DNA from: JBLNDJ01 sp050261515
GTDB lineage: Bacteria; Acidobacteriota; Terriglobia; Bryobacterales; Bryobacteraceae
DNA length: 64,000 nt
Assembly: GCA_050261515.1 (NCBI GenBank)
Contig: JBLNDJ010000017.1
Span: 109,319-173,318, forward strand
Reading direction: 5' to 3'
Shown here: piece by piece, positions 17,697 to 27,262 of the stretch
How the letters are laid out: every line of letters begins with the position of its first letter
How positions within the stretch are numbered: the first letter of the stretch is position 1
The notes under the pieces: model-generated
What the model saw: only the letters and a program-made list of their open reading frames with translations
What the model was told of the DNA's origin: nothing
Databases searched by the model: none
Made by a program: the position numbers and the translations under genes

Positions 17697-18334
17697 ACGC
17701 GATCCTTGAAATCTTTGATAATAGCAGCGGGCACGCCGGCCGCGGTCACGCCTGCGGCGAGATCGCCGATAACGGCCGCGCCCGCCCCAACCTTGGCCCA
17801 TGCGCCGATCGAAACACCCGGAATTACGCGCGCGCCGGCGCCGGCAAGCACGCCCTCTCCCACCGTGACGCGCCCGCATAGGTTCACCCCCGGCCCAATG
17901 TGGGCGAAGGCGCCGATCAGGCAGTCGTGATCCACGGTGGCGCCGGTGTTCACGATCGCGCCATCGCCCACGGAGGCGAGCGCGTTGATCACCGCGCCCG
18001 GCATCACGGCCACTCCGCGGCCCAGGCTCGCGCGCTTCGAAACCGCCGCCCGCACGCTTACCGCGTTCACCAGCGTGAAGCCGAGCGCCTCGACCTCGCG
18101 CGTTTTGGCGGCCCGCAGGCGGTTGTCGCCGAGCGCGATGAAGGCCCGCCGCAGTCCCGCGGCGTACAATTCTTCGAGGACCGCGTCGCTCCCGAGCACA
18201 GGAATGCCCATCAGCTCCCGCGCGCGCGGATCGGCCGAGGTACATCCGGCGATCGCGTACTCGCCCGAGTCTTCGAGGATGTCGATGACCACCTTGGCGT
18301 GGCCCCCCGAGCCGACAATAACGACGGCCTCCAT
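17693..18334 (-). CDS. PglD/NeuD-type sugar acyltransferase
   Basis: The 213-residue protein has an N-terminal Rossmann part (AVVIVGSGGHAKVVIDIL) that binds the sugar nucleotide. A left-handed beta-helix of hexapeptide repeats follows (about residues 90-205). NTGATVDHDC supplies the catalytic His seen in PglD. It would N-acylate the amino group made by the aminotransferase encoded next to it, as PglD acts after PglE. The stop and start codons overlap on each side. Confidence 0.85.
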   Translation of the reverse strand: MEAVVIVGSGGHAKVVIDILEDSGEYAIAGCTSADPRARELMGIPVLGSDAVLEELYAAGLRRAFIALGDNRLRAAKTREVEALGFTLVNAVSVRAAVSKRASLGRGVAVMPGAVINALASVGDGAIVNTGATVDHDCLIGAFAHIGPGVNLCGRVTVGEGVLAGAGARVIPGVSIGAWAKVGAGAAVIGDLAAGVTAAGVPAAIIKDFKDRV

Positions 18335-19386
18335 CAGCGCCTTCCGTTCCTCCGCGCTACCAGGTTCACGGTGCCGCCCGCCAGCAGAGCCTCCCGCGGA
18401 GCCGGGCGCAGCTCTCCGGAGGGCTCTTCGATGCGCGAAACCGCGAAGCCCGCCTCTTCGATCTCGTCGAGGAATGCCGCCGCGCCCGAGCCCGCGCGCG
18501 CCAGGTGTCCTGGATCGAACTCGAGAATCACCGTAACGTCCGGGTTGTCGGCCAGCACGCGCCGCATCCCGCGCCAGATGAGCGGCTCGGCGCCCTCGGC
18601 GTCGATCTTGATCGCATCCACGCGCGTGCCGGGAGCGAGCACGTCGTCAAGCGCGGCGGTTTTCACCTGGATCCTATCGGCCGGCCCGCCTCCGGCGAAT
18701 AGCGTGTTGTGCCCGGAATCGGCCGCATAGACGAAGAACGGCGCTTCCCCGGTGCGGTCCGCCAGCGCCAGCTCGCGAAAGTCGATGCGCCCGCTCTCCA
18801 GGAACCCGTTCACCTGGATGTTGTCCTTCAGGATCGCGAATGTGTGCGGCGCAGGCTCGAAGCTGTAGACCTTGCCCCGGGGGCCCGCCAGCCGCGCCGC
18901 GACCAGCGTCACGATGCCGATGTTGGCGCCCGCGTCCACGAAAACCGCGCCGGGTGCAACGGTCCTTTCGAGATACCGGACGAGCCCCGGCTCGAGATGT
19001 CCGCGGAAGGTGTAGTACGCCGCCATCCGCCATTCGCTCGCAGGAATGCCGAGGATGAACCCTTCGATTTCCGTGGCGACGATATCGCCCGCGGCGATGG
19101 CGCGCGGGCGCGGCTCCAGCCGTTCGGCGAGCCGCCACCTGAAGAAATCCTCGGAGCGGCGGGGCGCGATCGACGCCTGCTGCTCGGCCACCGCGATCGA
19201 CGCCTCGCAGAACTCCTCCACCTGCCTGATGAACCAGAACAGCAGCCGGCGCACGAGCTTCACCCCGAGCATCCCGACCGCGCCCCGCAGTGTACGCGGC
19301 TGCGGGGGCAGGCTCCCGATCCGCGACCGGCACAATGCCAGCCGTTCGAGGCTTTCATCGAGGGCTCCGCGCCCGGAATCCGGCAT
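18334..19386 (-). CDS. FkbM-family methyltransferase
   Basis: The 350-residue protein has a Rossmann methyltransferase core: VFVDAGANIGIVTLVAARL binds S-adenosylmethionine, YSFEPAPHTF follows the second strand, and DAIKIDAEGAEPLIWRGM is the FkbM hallmark. An N-terminal helical part of about 110 residues is extra. The family O-methylates sugars or polyketides. As the first gene of the glycan operon it probably methylates a sugar hydroxyl, perhaps to cap chains. TGATG links it to the acyltransferase gene. No clear ribosome site is visible before ATG 19386. Confidence 0.8.
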   Translation of the reverse strand: MPDSGRGALDESLERLALCRSRIGSLPPQPRTLRGAVGMLGVKLVRRLLFWFIRQVEEFCEASIAVAEQQASIAPRRSEDFFRWRLAERLEPRPRAIAAGDIVATEIEGFILGIPASEWRMAAYYTFRGHLEPGLVRYLERTVAPGAVFVDAGANIGIVTLVAARLAGPRGKVYSFEPAPHTFAILKDNIQVNGFLESGRIDFRELALADRTGEAPFFVYAADSGHNTLFAGGGPADRIQVKTAALDDVLAPGTRVDAIKIDAEGAEPLIWRGMRRVLADNPDVTVILEFDPGHLARAGSGAAAFLDEIEEAGFAVSRIEEPSGELRPAPREALLAGGTVNLVARRNGRR

Positions 19387-19474
19387 ATCCGCACCAGGAT
19401 CTCAAAAACGGCGGAAGCCGTCTATACAAACTCAATCCACGGTGGCGGCAGATGTGCGCTATAGTCACGAGTTT

Positions 19475-20842
19475 ATGGAACAAGCGACGACTGGCGCCGA
19501 ACGCCCGCACTTCAAACGCGTTCTCAAGCGCCGGGACCTGATTCTCTACGGTCTCGCGATGCTGACGCCAACCGCCGCCTATCCGGTGTATGGCATCGTG
19601 CAAAGCGCCTCGCACGGGCACGCCGCCCTGAGCTACCTGGTGGCAATGGTAGCCATGCTGTTCACCGCCGCCAGCTACGGCAAAATGGCGGGCGCGTATC
19701 CCTCGGCCGGCTCCACTTACACCTACGCGCAGAACGCGCTCAATCCGCACGTCGGGTTCCTGGCCGGATGGGCGATGCTGCTCGATTACTTCCTGATTCC
19801 GCTGCTCAGCGTGATCTACCCGGCGCTCACCGCCGCGCGCCTGTTCCCCTCCATACCGTACGCGGTCTGGGCGGTTCTTATCACCGTCGGCATCACCGTG
19901 ATCAACGTCCGCGGCATCCGCGTGACCACGCGCGCCAGCGGCATCATGACGTACATCATGTGCGGCTGCGCGGCGCTTTTCGCAGTCTTGGCCGCCGCCA
20001 GGGTCGTGAGCGGAGGCGGCGCGGCGGCGCTTGTCTCGCTCGCCCCGATCTTCAGGCCGGAATCGTTCTCGCTCAGCCCGCTGATGCTCGGCGCCGGCAT
20101 CGCCGCGCTCTCCTACATCGGCTTCGACGCGATTTCGACGCTGGCCGAAGACACGATCGATCCGGAGAAAGATATCTCCTACGCGACCGTGCTGGTCTGC
20201 GTGCTGCAAACCGTGTTCTGCGTCGGGACGGTGTATCTGGCGGCGCTGGTCTGGTCCGACTACCGCACGCTGCCGGACGTCGAGACAGCGATCCTGGACA
20301 TCAGCCGCCGCGCGGGCGGGAACCTGCTGTTCGGCGTCATCACGTTTGTCCTCGTGGTGGCCGGACTCGCCAGCGCGCTCACCGGACAGGCCGGAGCTTC
20401 GCGCCTGCTCTACGGCATGGGACGCGACGGCGTGATCTCGCGCCGCATCTTCGCCCACCTCGACGAGCGCTACGCGACGCCGGTCCGGAGCATCTACCTG
20501 ATGGGCGCCGTGTCGATGGCCGGCTCGCTGCTGCTGCGCTTCCAGCTCGCCACCGAACTGCTCAACTTCGGCGCCTTCGCCGGCTTTATACTCGTGAATC
20601 TCAGCGTCATACGGCACTACTACATCCGCCTCGGCCGCCGCCGCGGGTGGGATTTCGTCACGAACCTGGCGTGCCCGCTCGCCGGCGCGCTGGTTTGCGG
20701 CTATGTCTGGTTGAGCCTGACCAACATGGCAAAGCTGGTCGGCTTCGCGTGGCTCGGACTGGGATTGGTCTACCTGGCCGTGATCACGCGCGGTTTTCGC
20801 GTCGCGCCAAAATCGCTTGGCAATCTCTCAGAGGGAATTTGA
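19475..20842 (+). CDS. APC-superfamily amino-acid permease
   Basis: The 455-residue protein has about twelve membrane spans. GLAMLTPTAAYPVYGIV and YPSAGSTYTYAQNALNPHVG match the first helices and consensus of APC amino-acid/polyamine carriers, and ISTLAEDTIDPEKDI matches the conserved E-x-x-x-NP-like loop. It should import or exchange amino acids or amines. A TATAGT box ends 9 nt upstream of ATG 19475. The stop overlaps the M20 peptidase start (TGATG), so carrier and peptidase are made together and may handle the same peptide or acylated amino acid. Confidence 0.85.
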   Translation: MEQATTGAERPHFKRVLKRRDLILYGLAMLTPTAAYPVYGIVQSASHGHAALSYLVAMVAMLFTAASYGKMAGAYPSAGSTYTYAQNALNPHVGFLAGWAMLLDYFLIPLLSVIYPALTAARLFPSIPYAVWAVLITVGITVINVRGIRVTTRASGIMTYIMCGCAALFAVLAAARVVSGGGAAALVSLAPIFRPESFSLSPLMLGAGIAALSYIGFDAISTLAEDTIDPEKDISYATVLVCVLQTVFCVGTVYLAALVWSDYRTLPDVETAILDISRRAGGNLLFGVITFVLVVAGLASALTGQAGASRLLYGMGRDGVISRRIFAHLDERYATPVRSIYLMGAVSMAGSLLLRFQLATELLNFGAFAGFILVNLSVIRHYYIRLGRRRGWDFVTNLACPLAGALVCGYVWLSLTNMAKLVGFAWLGLGLVYLAVITRGFRVAPKSLGNLSEGI

Positions 20843-22137
20843 TGTCTGCCTGTACCGGACTCGAAAAATCGATCTGCGAATACGTCGAGAGCCGCCGCGA
20901 GCGGCTGGTCGGCATCATACAGGGGCTGGTGCGCATCCCGTCGGAGAACATGCCCCCGGCCGGCTCCGAGCGCGCCTGCCAGGAGCACATCGCCGGCTTC
21001 CTGCGGCCTCTCGGCTGCGCGCCCACGCTCTATGAGGTGGACGACGTACCCGGCCTGCGCGAGCATCCGCTGTTCGGCGGCAATCGCAACTACTCCGGCA
21101 GGCCCAATCTCGGTGCGCGCCTCAAGGGCTCGGGCGGCGGCCGGTCGCTCGTGCTGTCCGGCCACATCGACACCGTTCCCCGCGGCAATGCCCGCTGGAC
21201 GCGCGACCCCTTCGGCGGCGAGGTCGAGGGCGGCCGCCTCTACGGCCGCGGCTCCAACGACATGAAGGGCGGCGTCGGCACCAACATGTTCGTCGTCGAG
21301 GCGCTCAAGGAGCTGAACATCCGCCTGGCGGGCGACCTGGTTTTCGAAACGGTAATCGACGAGGAGTTCGGCGGCTGCACCGGCACGCTCGCCGGCCGCC
21401 TCAAGGGTTTCAACGCGGACGCGGCCGTGATTTCCGAGCCGTCGTTCCTGCGGATCTGCCCGGCGCAGCGCGGCGGCCGCACCGCGCACATCACCTTCAC
21501 CGCTCCGGGAGGAATCCTCTCGCCGGGCGCCTTCCCCTCGGGCACCGTGGACCAGTTGTCGTACTTCCTCCAGCACCTGGGCGAGTTCGCCGCCCTGCGC
21601 CGCGCCGCCGCGCCCGAGCACGAATTCTACCCGGCGCGCGAGTCGGCCGTGCCGGTCGCCGTCACCAAGGTCTGGACGTCGCCCTGGGGAACGTCCGAAC
21701 CGATCACGGTCCCCGAAACGTGCAAGGTGGAGTTCTACTGGCAGACCATGCCGGGCGAGACGCAGGAAACCGTCGAGGCGCAGTTCTTCGAGTGGCTCGA
21801 CCGCCTGACCGCGCAGGCGCCGGCGCTTTTCCCGGTCAAACCGCTGGTCGAGTTCCCCATCCGCTGGCTGCCCGGCTCGGCGATCCCGGCCGGCAATCCG
21901 CTGGTGCGGACTCTTTCGGAGTGCGCCGCGCAGGTGCTCGGAAAGCCGCCGGCGCTTGAAGGCATCGAAGGCCCCTGCGACATGTACATCTTCCACCAGT
22001 TCGGCATGCCGGCCGTGCTGTGGGGCGCGCGCGGCGGCAACACGCACGCCGCCGACGAGTACCTCGAAATCGATTCCGTGGTGGATGCGGCCAAGGCGCT
22101 GCTGCTGTTCGTCTGCCGCTGGTGCGGCGCGGCGTAA
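20842..22137 (+). CDS. M20-family metallopeptidase / deacylase
   Basis: The 431-residue protein has the two-zinc M20 pattern: His108 and Asp110 in SGHIDTVPRG, the bridging Asp140 in GRGSNDMKGG, catalytic Glu174 and Glu175 in VIDEEFGG, and a late His in GGNTHAADEY. The family includes ArgE, DapE, aminoacylases and carboxypeptidases, and acts on peptides or N-acyl amino acids in the cytoplasm. The dimerisation domain lies between residues about 205 and 325. The substrate is probably brought in by the permease it overlaps. Confidence 0.9.
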   Translation: MSACTGLEKSICEYVESRRERLVGIIQGLVRIPSENMPPAGSERACQEHIAGFLRPLGCAPTLYEVDDVPGLREHPLFGGNRNYSGRPNLGARLKGSGGGRSLVLSGHIDTVPRGNARWTRDPFGGEVEGGRLYGRGSNDMKGGVGTNMFVVEALKELNIRLAGDLVFETVIDEEFGGCTGTLAGRLKGFNADAAVISEPSFLRICPAQRGGRTAHITFTAPGGILSPGAFPSGTVDQLSYFLQHLGEFAALRRAAAPEHEFYPARESAVPVAVTKVWTSPWGTSEPITVPETCKVEFYWQTMPGETQETVEAQFFEWLDRLTAQAPALFPVKPLVEFPIRWLPGSAIPAGNPLVRTLSECAAQVLGKPPALEGIEGPCDMYIFHQFGMPAVLWGARGGNTHAADEYLEIDSVVDAAKALLLFVCRWCGAA

Positions 22138-22140
22138 TCC

Positions 22141-23352
22141 CTATACCAGCGCGCCATCGGGCGAGAACATCGAAGCGAACGGCAGTGTCATCACTCCCGT
22201 CAGCGACCCCTCGCCTCCGAGCAGCGACGGCCGCAACACCAGGTTCCGGAAGTTCACGAACTCGGGGCCCTCGGGAAACTGCTCGCGGATGCCCGCCGAA
22301 ACCAGGGGCCAGGCCTCGGTGATGGTGCCTTCGATTACCACCGCTTCGGCGTCCATCGCCCAGACGGCGTTGGCAATCGCGATGCCGAGGTACTTCGATG
22401 TCTCGGCCAGCGCTCCGCGCGCGGCGCGGTCGCCTTCCATTGCGAGGCGGCAGACCTGCCGCATCTGCTGGCCGCCCACGGGAGTCGCCGGCGGACGCTC
22501 GCCGGCAAGCGCGCAGTACCGGTCCCAGGTCGCCAGGTCGGACACCAGCCTCTCGACGCAGCCCGGCCGGTCGTGACGCTCGGGCCCGTTGCTGTGCTCG
22601 ATCACCATCTGGCCCAGCTCACCGGCCGACATGCGCGGCCCCGTATACATCTTGCCGTCGAGTACGATCGCCATGCCGATGCCCGTCGCTACTATCAGGA
22701 ACAGCAGGCAGTGTATGCCGCGGATATCGGCGCTTCCGTAGACATACTCCGCCAGCGCCGCCGCGCGCACGTTGTTCTCCACGTAAATCGGGATGCCAAT
22801 GCGCTCGGCCAGATACCGCCGGATTCCGATGTTGACCCACGCCGGGTGCGGCCCGAGTTCGACCGTTCCCGTCCGGCTGTCCACAATTCCGCGCGTGCTG
22901 ATGCCGATCCCGGCGGGAGGCTCGTCGGATTCGGCGACGATCCGCTCCAGGTGCTCGGCCAGCCGGGCCAGCGTTTCGCCCGGCGGCCCCGGAGTCCGGA
23001 AACGGTCGCTCGCAAGCGTCCGCCCGGTGGCGGTACCGAGCGCCAGCCGCGTTTCCCATTCTGAAATATCGGCTCCGACGGCCCGAAAGCGCCGCTCATT
23101 CAGTTGCAGCGTCACGCCGGGACGTCCGCCCGTTGCCGGGCTGTGGCCGAACTCCACAAGCAGGTCTTCGGCCATCAAATCCGCGATAATCCTGGAGATA
23201 GCGGCTTCGGAAAGACCCGTTCGCCGCGCCAGTTCGGCGCGCGATAGCTGTCTGTGGCGCCGGAGCAGCCGGAGCACGGCTGCCCGGTTGGCAGTCCTGA
23301 CTTGGCCGACGCGGAGTACGCGCTTGGGGAGAGACGCTCGTTCAACAGGCAT
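22141..23352 (-). CDS. ROK-family transcriptional repressor
   Basis: The 403-residue protein has an N-terminal winged helix (LSRAELARRTGLSEAAISRI, about residues 36-56) and a ROK sugar-kinase-like domain with VENNVRAAALAEYVYG and IVATGIGMAIVLDG. The ROK zinc motif (normally CxCG..GC) is reduced to GPERHDRPGC, so zinc binding is doubtful. ROK repressors such as NagC, Mlc or XylR respond to sugars or sugar phosphates. It is divergent from the first TonB-receptor gene over a 214-bp AT-richer spacer, and probably controls it. Its 3' end is 3 bp from the M20 peptidase gene. Confidence 0.85.
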   Translation of the reverse strand: MPVERASLPKRVLRVGQVRTANRAAVLRLLRRHRQLSRAELARRTGLSEAAISRIIADLMAEDLLVEFGHSPATGGRPGVTLQLNERRFRAVGADISEWETRLALGTATGRTLASDRFRTPGPPGETLARLAEHLERIVAESDEPPAGIGISTRGIVDSRTGTVELGPHPAWVNIGIRRYLAERIGIPIYVENNVRAAALAEYVYGSADIRGIHCLLFLIVATGIGMAIVLDGKMYTGPRMSAGELGQMVIEHSNGPERHDRPGCVERLVSDLATWDRYCALAGERPPATPVGGQQMRQVCRLAMEGDRAARGALAETSKYLGIAIANAVWAMDAEAVVIEGTITEAWPLVSAGIREQFPEGPEFVNFRNLVLRPSLLGGEGSLTGVMTLPFASMFSPDGALV

Positions 23353-23425
23353 TACTTACTGGCAGCAAGGAAAACCCCAAACAAGCTTAAGGCCAGTCCA
23401 CGTCTGCATGCAAGCGTTATTTTCC

Positions 23426-23459
23426 TTGACTTTGATAAAACCTGATGTAGGCTTGACTA
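23426..23459 (+). promoter_or_regulatory. Candidate promoter region of the first TonB receptor gene
   Basis: Two overlapping sigma70-like pairs are visible: TTGACT (23426) with TAGGCT (23448), spacer 16, and TTGATA (23432) with TGACTA (23454), spacer 16. Neither -10 box is strong. The 214-bp spacer also contains short palindromes (TGCATGCA, GGAGCTCC) that could be repressor contacts. A leader of about 100 nt would result. Confidence 0.3.
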
Positions 23460-23566
23460 ACGAGGTCGCTGTGGGAGCTCCTTTGGTTAGGTGTGAGCCT
23501 TTACTTGCTGGTGGTTACGAACTCCCAGGCAGTGCCTCGATTTCGTGCTTCCAGGAGAGTCCGTAC

Positions 23567-26500
23567 ATGTTCCTTTCCGGTCGTGCTTTCTCGCCGCTGG
23601 CAAGAAAGTCTATTTTGTTAGTGATTCTGCTCATCTGCGCCCTTCCTCTGGCGGCGCAAACGGGCTTAGGCGTCGTGCGCGGAACGGTCGTTGACCAGAG
23701 TCAAGCCGTGGTTGTGGACGCGAAAGTGACGCTGACTAATACCAACACCGGCGTAAGCCAGACTGTGAAGACCACAGCAGCGGGCGTCTTCTACTTCGCA
23801 AGCCTTCATCCCGGTCCCTATAGCCTGACAGTCGAGATGGAGCACTTCAACAAGTGGAGCGGTACGCTGGATCTCGTGGCCGGACAGACGGCCGCGATCG
23901 ACGTTCCCCTACAGGTCGGCACGGTCGCCAACACCGTCGAAGTCACCGGCGCGGCGCCGATCGTCGAAACCGAAAAGGGCTCGATTTCCGACGTCAAGGA
24001 TGCCCTCCGCATCCACGAACTGCCCTTGAACGGCCGCCAGATCACCAACCTGTTCAGCCTGACGCCCGGTGTCGAGGCGGGCGCAGGCGGCGACAACAGC
24101 TCGCCACGCACCAACGGCATGAAGGTCGGCTCAACGGACATGGTGCTCGACGGCATTTCCATGGTGGACCGCTTCACCGGCGGCATGAACCGCGTGCAGC
24201 CCGGCCTCGACATCGTGCAGGAGTTCCGTTTCGAGACCGCGGGCTCCGACGCGGCGTTCTCCCGCCCGGCCACCGTCAGCGTGGTTTCCAAGAGCGGCAC
24301 CAACCAGATCCACGGCACCGTTTTCGAAACCATGCGCAACAACTACGGCGGCCTGCGCGCGCGACAGCGGCAGGACAAGTCCGCCACCCCGCCCAAGTAC
24401 ATCCGTAACGAATACGGCGGCACGGCCAGCGGCCCCATCATCAAGAACAAAGCCTTCTGGCTGTTCTCCTATGAGGGCATGAAGCTCCGCCAGCAGAATT
24501 ATGCCGAGACCCTGGTTCCGGACGACGCCATGTGGGGCGGCGATTTCAGCGGCATGACCGACACCAGCGGCCAGCCGTACACGATTTACGATCCACTGAC
24601 CACCGGCGCCGACGGCCGGCGCCAGCCGTTCGCCAACAACATCATTCCCTCCAGCCGCCTGGCTCCGGTGACGGGCACGATGAAGAGCATCAGCCCGGAA
24701 CCGAACGTCCCCGGCGCCGCTCGCTGGACGGGCGTCAACTTCAAGACCTATTACCCGCTGACCCAGGACTTCAACACTCAGACCGCGAAGTACGACCAGG
24801 TGCTCGGCGATAAGGACAACCTCTCGGTCCGGTTCACGCGGTCCGACCAGCGCAATGCCAGGACCGGCGGCCGCTACGGCTTCCCGCCTCCGGGCTGCAA
24901 CAACTGCGGCGGCTCGAGCCTGAGCACGTTCGGCCTCTATTCGATCGTGGCGCGCGAGAACCATGTGTTCCGCCCCACGCTGCTGAACGAGTTTGAAGTT
25001 TCGGCAAACCGCTCGCCCAATCACGTCGGGCAGCTTTCCGACGATACGGACTGGGCGACCAAACTCGGTATGCCGAATCCGTTCGGCGCTAAGGGCTGGC
25101 CCACCATCTATACGTCGGACTGGTGGTTCCTCTATGGCGGCGGCTGGGACGCCGGCAACCCGTCGGACCAGAAGATGCTCCAGTACCAGGTCTCCGACAA
25201 CATGACCTGGATCAAGGGCAAGCACACCATGCAGTTCGGCTTCCGCGGACGCCGCGAATTCAACAACGTCCGCGAGATGCAACAGGCCCAGGGCTCGCAC
25301 GGCTTCTACAACGACTGGACTGCCCAGTATGATCCGGTCGGCCAGACGGCGGAAGCCTTCACCGGGAGCGGATTCGCCACACTGGAACTCGGACTGGCCA
25401 GCTACCTGAGCAACCAGTACAACCGCGGATACTTCTACTTCCGCCAGCAGGAACTCGGCCTCTACTTCCAAGATTCCTGGAAGGTCACTCCCAGGCTGAC
25501 CGTGAACTACGGCTTGCGCTGGGACAACTGGACTCCCTACGGCGAGAAGTTCGATCGTCTCGTGAACTTCGACCCATCCGCGCTCAAGTCGACCGGCATG
25601 GAAGTGATCACTCCGCACAACACGACCATGGAGTCCATCCCCGGGCTTCCGCCTGAGGTGCTGGCTTCCTGGGCGGCACGCGGCACCACCTGGAAGACGG
25701 CGGAACAGGCAGGGTTCCCCGGCGCTCTGACGCCTTCCGTGTATCACGACTTCGGTCCGCGGCTGGGCGTTGCCTATCAACTCGGCAACAAGTTCGTCCT
25801 CCGCGCATCCTACGGCATGTACTACTGGACGATGCCGCTGTCTCAAATCCTCCAGTCTTCGCGCGTCAACCCGCCGTTGAACCTGCGGTTCCAGAACGAC
25901 ATCTCCTCTGCAAACGGCACCAATTACGTTTACTCTCTCAGCGTGGTTCCGGCAGCTACGGACTATCTCTCCGGCGCCAGCGTGACGGCCACCGCCGCGC
26001 CGAACGGCTCGCAGCAGTTCCTGCCGTTCGACATCCACCACTGGAACGACGATCGCATGCAGCAATGGAACTTCGTGATTGAGCGCCAGTTGGGTAAAAA
26101 CGACGCGTTCCGGATCAACTACGTCGGCACGCACGCCAGTAACCTGGAGCAGCGCTGGGCGTATAACGATCCGATTACGCTGTGGAACTACCGCGCCGCG
26201 ACCGGAGAAATCGGAAGCACGAACGCCGACGATCGCCGGCTCAATCCGAACTGGAACTTCCAGTCGGTGCATCATGACGGCTTCGCCAACAGCCATTCGC
26301 TACAGGCGGAGTTCGAGCACCGCACTTCGAAGGGCCTGACGTTCCAGGCCTTCTACACATGGGCCCACGCGATGGCCACCACCGACGCCGGCGGCTACAG
26401 CTCCGGCAACGGCAGCGCGAACGCGGTCGGCTCCGGCTACGCGTTCCTGGTTCCGCAGAACGCCCAGATCCTCGGGAATCCGAACCTCACCGATTCCCAG

Positions 26501-27196
26501 CGCCTGCGGCTCGGCTACGCCAACTCGGGCGACGTGCCCCCGCAACACATCCGCTGGAACGGCGTCTATGAGCTGCCGTTCGGCAAAGGCAAGAAGTGGG
26601 GCAACACGGCGAGCGGGCTGGTCAACCACCTCATCGGCGGCTGGTCGATCGGGTTCATCGGCGAATGGCGCAGCGGTTTCTGGACGGGCGTCAACGCCGG
26701 CAATTACCTGTTCGGCGATCCGACCATCAGCAAGGGCGACCGTCCGGAGGTCTATATTTTCGGCAGGCCGCAACAGCTTTACTTCCGGGGCTACTTCGAC
26801 TCCTCCGCCGCCGTCAGCGGCGATGTTTCGCAGCTCCAGCAACTGGTTCCAATCGACCGTTCGCAGCGGATCTACCGGCCTCTCGGCGATGGCTTCGACA
26901 ACAAACTGCCGCAGACGCTGGCCGACGGCTCGGTCGTACTCACCGGCGTCAACGACAATCTGAACTGGAACGCCCGTAACTTTATGCAGGGACCGGGCGC
27001 CTGGAATTCAGACATCTCGCTCTATAAGACGTTCTCGATCACCGAGCGCCTGAGGCTCCGTTTCACGGGTGATTTCTTTAACGCTTTCAATCACCCGAAC
27101 AGCGTCAACCCGGACACGACAACCGGTCTGCTGAACCTGGCCAACCAGGCGAACGATCCCCGGATCATTCAGCTCTCCGGCCGCATCGAGTTCTAA
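23567..27196 (+). CDS. TonB-dependent-receptor-like outer membrane protein with carboxypeptidase-regulatory domain (copy 1)
   Basis: The 1209-residue protein has a signal peptide (LLICALPLAAQ) and then a CarboxypepD_reg-like beta-sandwich (about residues 34-115, VVRGTVVDQSQAVVVDAKVT). A plug region contains LPLNGRQITNLFSLTPGV and DMVLDGISMVDRF, and a long barrel ends in LSGRIEF. This is the Oar-like receptor type that is expanded in Acidobacteria, thought to take up large substrates with TonB energy. No SusD-like lipoprotein gene is adjacent. ATG 23567 follows AGGAG by 9 nt. A strong terminator follows the gene. Confidence 0.85.
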   Translation: MFLSGRAFSPLARKSILLVILLICALPLAAQTGLGVVRGTVVDQSQAVVVDAKVTLTNTNTGVSQTVKTTAAGVFYFASLHPGPYSLTVEMEHFNKWSGTLDLVAGQTAAIDVPLQVGTVANTVEVTGAAPIVETEKGSISDVKDALRIHELPLNGRQITNLFSLTPGVEAGAGGDNSSPRTNGMKVGSTDMVLDGISMVDRFTGGMNRVQPGLDIVQEFRFETAGSDAAFSRPATVSVVSKSGTNQIHGTVFETMRNNYGGLRARQRQDKSATPPKYIRNEYGGTASGPIIKNKAFWLFSYEGMKLRQQNYAETLVPDDAMWGGDFSGMTDTSGQPYTIYDPLTTGADGRRQPFANNIIPSSRLAPVTGTMKSISPEPNVPGAARWTGVNFKTYYPLTQDFNTQTAKYDQVLGDKDNLSVRFTRSDQRNARTGGRYGFPPPGCNNCGGSSLSTFGLYSIVARENHVFRPTLLNEFEVSANRSPNHVGQLSDDTDWATKLGMPNPFGAKGWPTIYTSDWWFLYGGGWDAGNPSDQKMLQYQVSDNMTWIKGKHTMQFGFRGRREFNNVREMQQAQGSHGFYNDWTAQYDPVGQTAEAFTGSGFATLELGLASYLSNQYNRGYFYFRQQELGLYFQDSWKVTPRLTVNYGLRWDNWTPYGEKFDRLVNFDPSALKSTGMEVITPHNTTMESIPGLPPEVLASWAARGTTWKTAEQAGFPGALTPSVYHDFGPRLGVAYQLGNKFVLRASYGMYYWTMPLSQILQSSRVNPPLNLRFQNDISSANGTNYVYSLSVVPAATDYLSGASVTATAAPNGSQQFLPFDIHHWNDDRMQQWNFVIERQLGKNDAFRINYVGTHASNLEQRWAYNDPITLWNYRAATGEIGSTNADDRRLNPNWNFQSVHHDGFANSHSLQAEFEHRTSKGLTFQAFYTWAHAMATTDAGGYSSGNGSANAVGSGYAFLVPQNAQILGNPNLTDSQRLRLGYANSGDVPPQHIRWNGVYELPFGKGKKWGNTASGLVNHLIGGWSIGFIGEWRSGFWTGVNAGNYLFGDPTISKGDRPEVYIFGRPQQLYFRGYFDSSAAVSGDVSQLQQLVPIDRSQRIYRPLGDGFDNKLPQTLADGSVVLTGVNDNLNWNARNFMQGPGAWNSDISLYKTFSITERLRLRFTGDFFNAFNHPNSVNPDTTTGLLNLANQANDPRIIQLSGRIEF

Positions 27197-27212
27197 CTCC
27201 AATACGCATGAA

Positions 27213-27240
27213 AGGGCGGTCCGGCTCTCCGGGCCGCCCT
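27213..27240 (+). terminator. Intrinsic-type terminator after TonB receptor 1
   Basis: A 12-bp stem (AGGGCGGTCCGG pairing with CCGGGCCGCCCT, one G-U) closes a CTCT loop 17 bp after the stop codon. A short T-rich stretch (GCTTTGCTATCTT) follows. Confidence 0.75.
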
Positions 27241-27262
27241 GCTTTGCTATCTTCAGTGCACC

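Noticed and set aside
24131..26296. 721-codon open frame antisense to TonB receptor 1
   Set aside because: The translation is low-complexity Val/Ala/Arg/Gly without a recognisable domain, and the sense strand encodes a full receptor.
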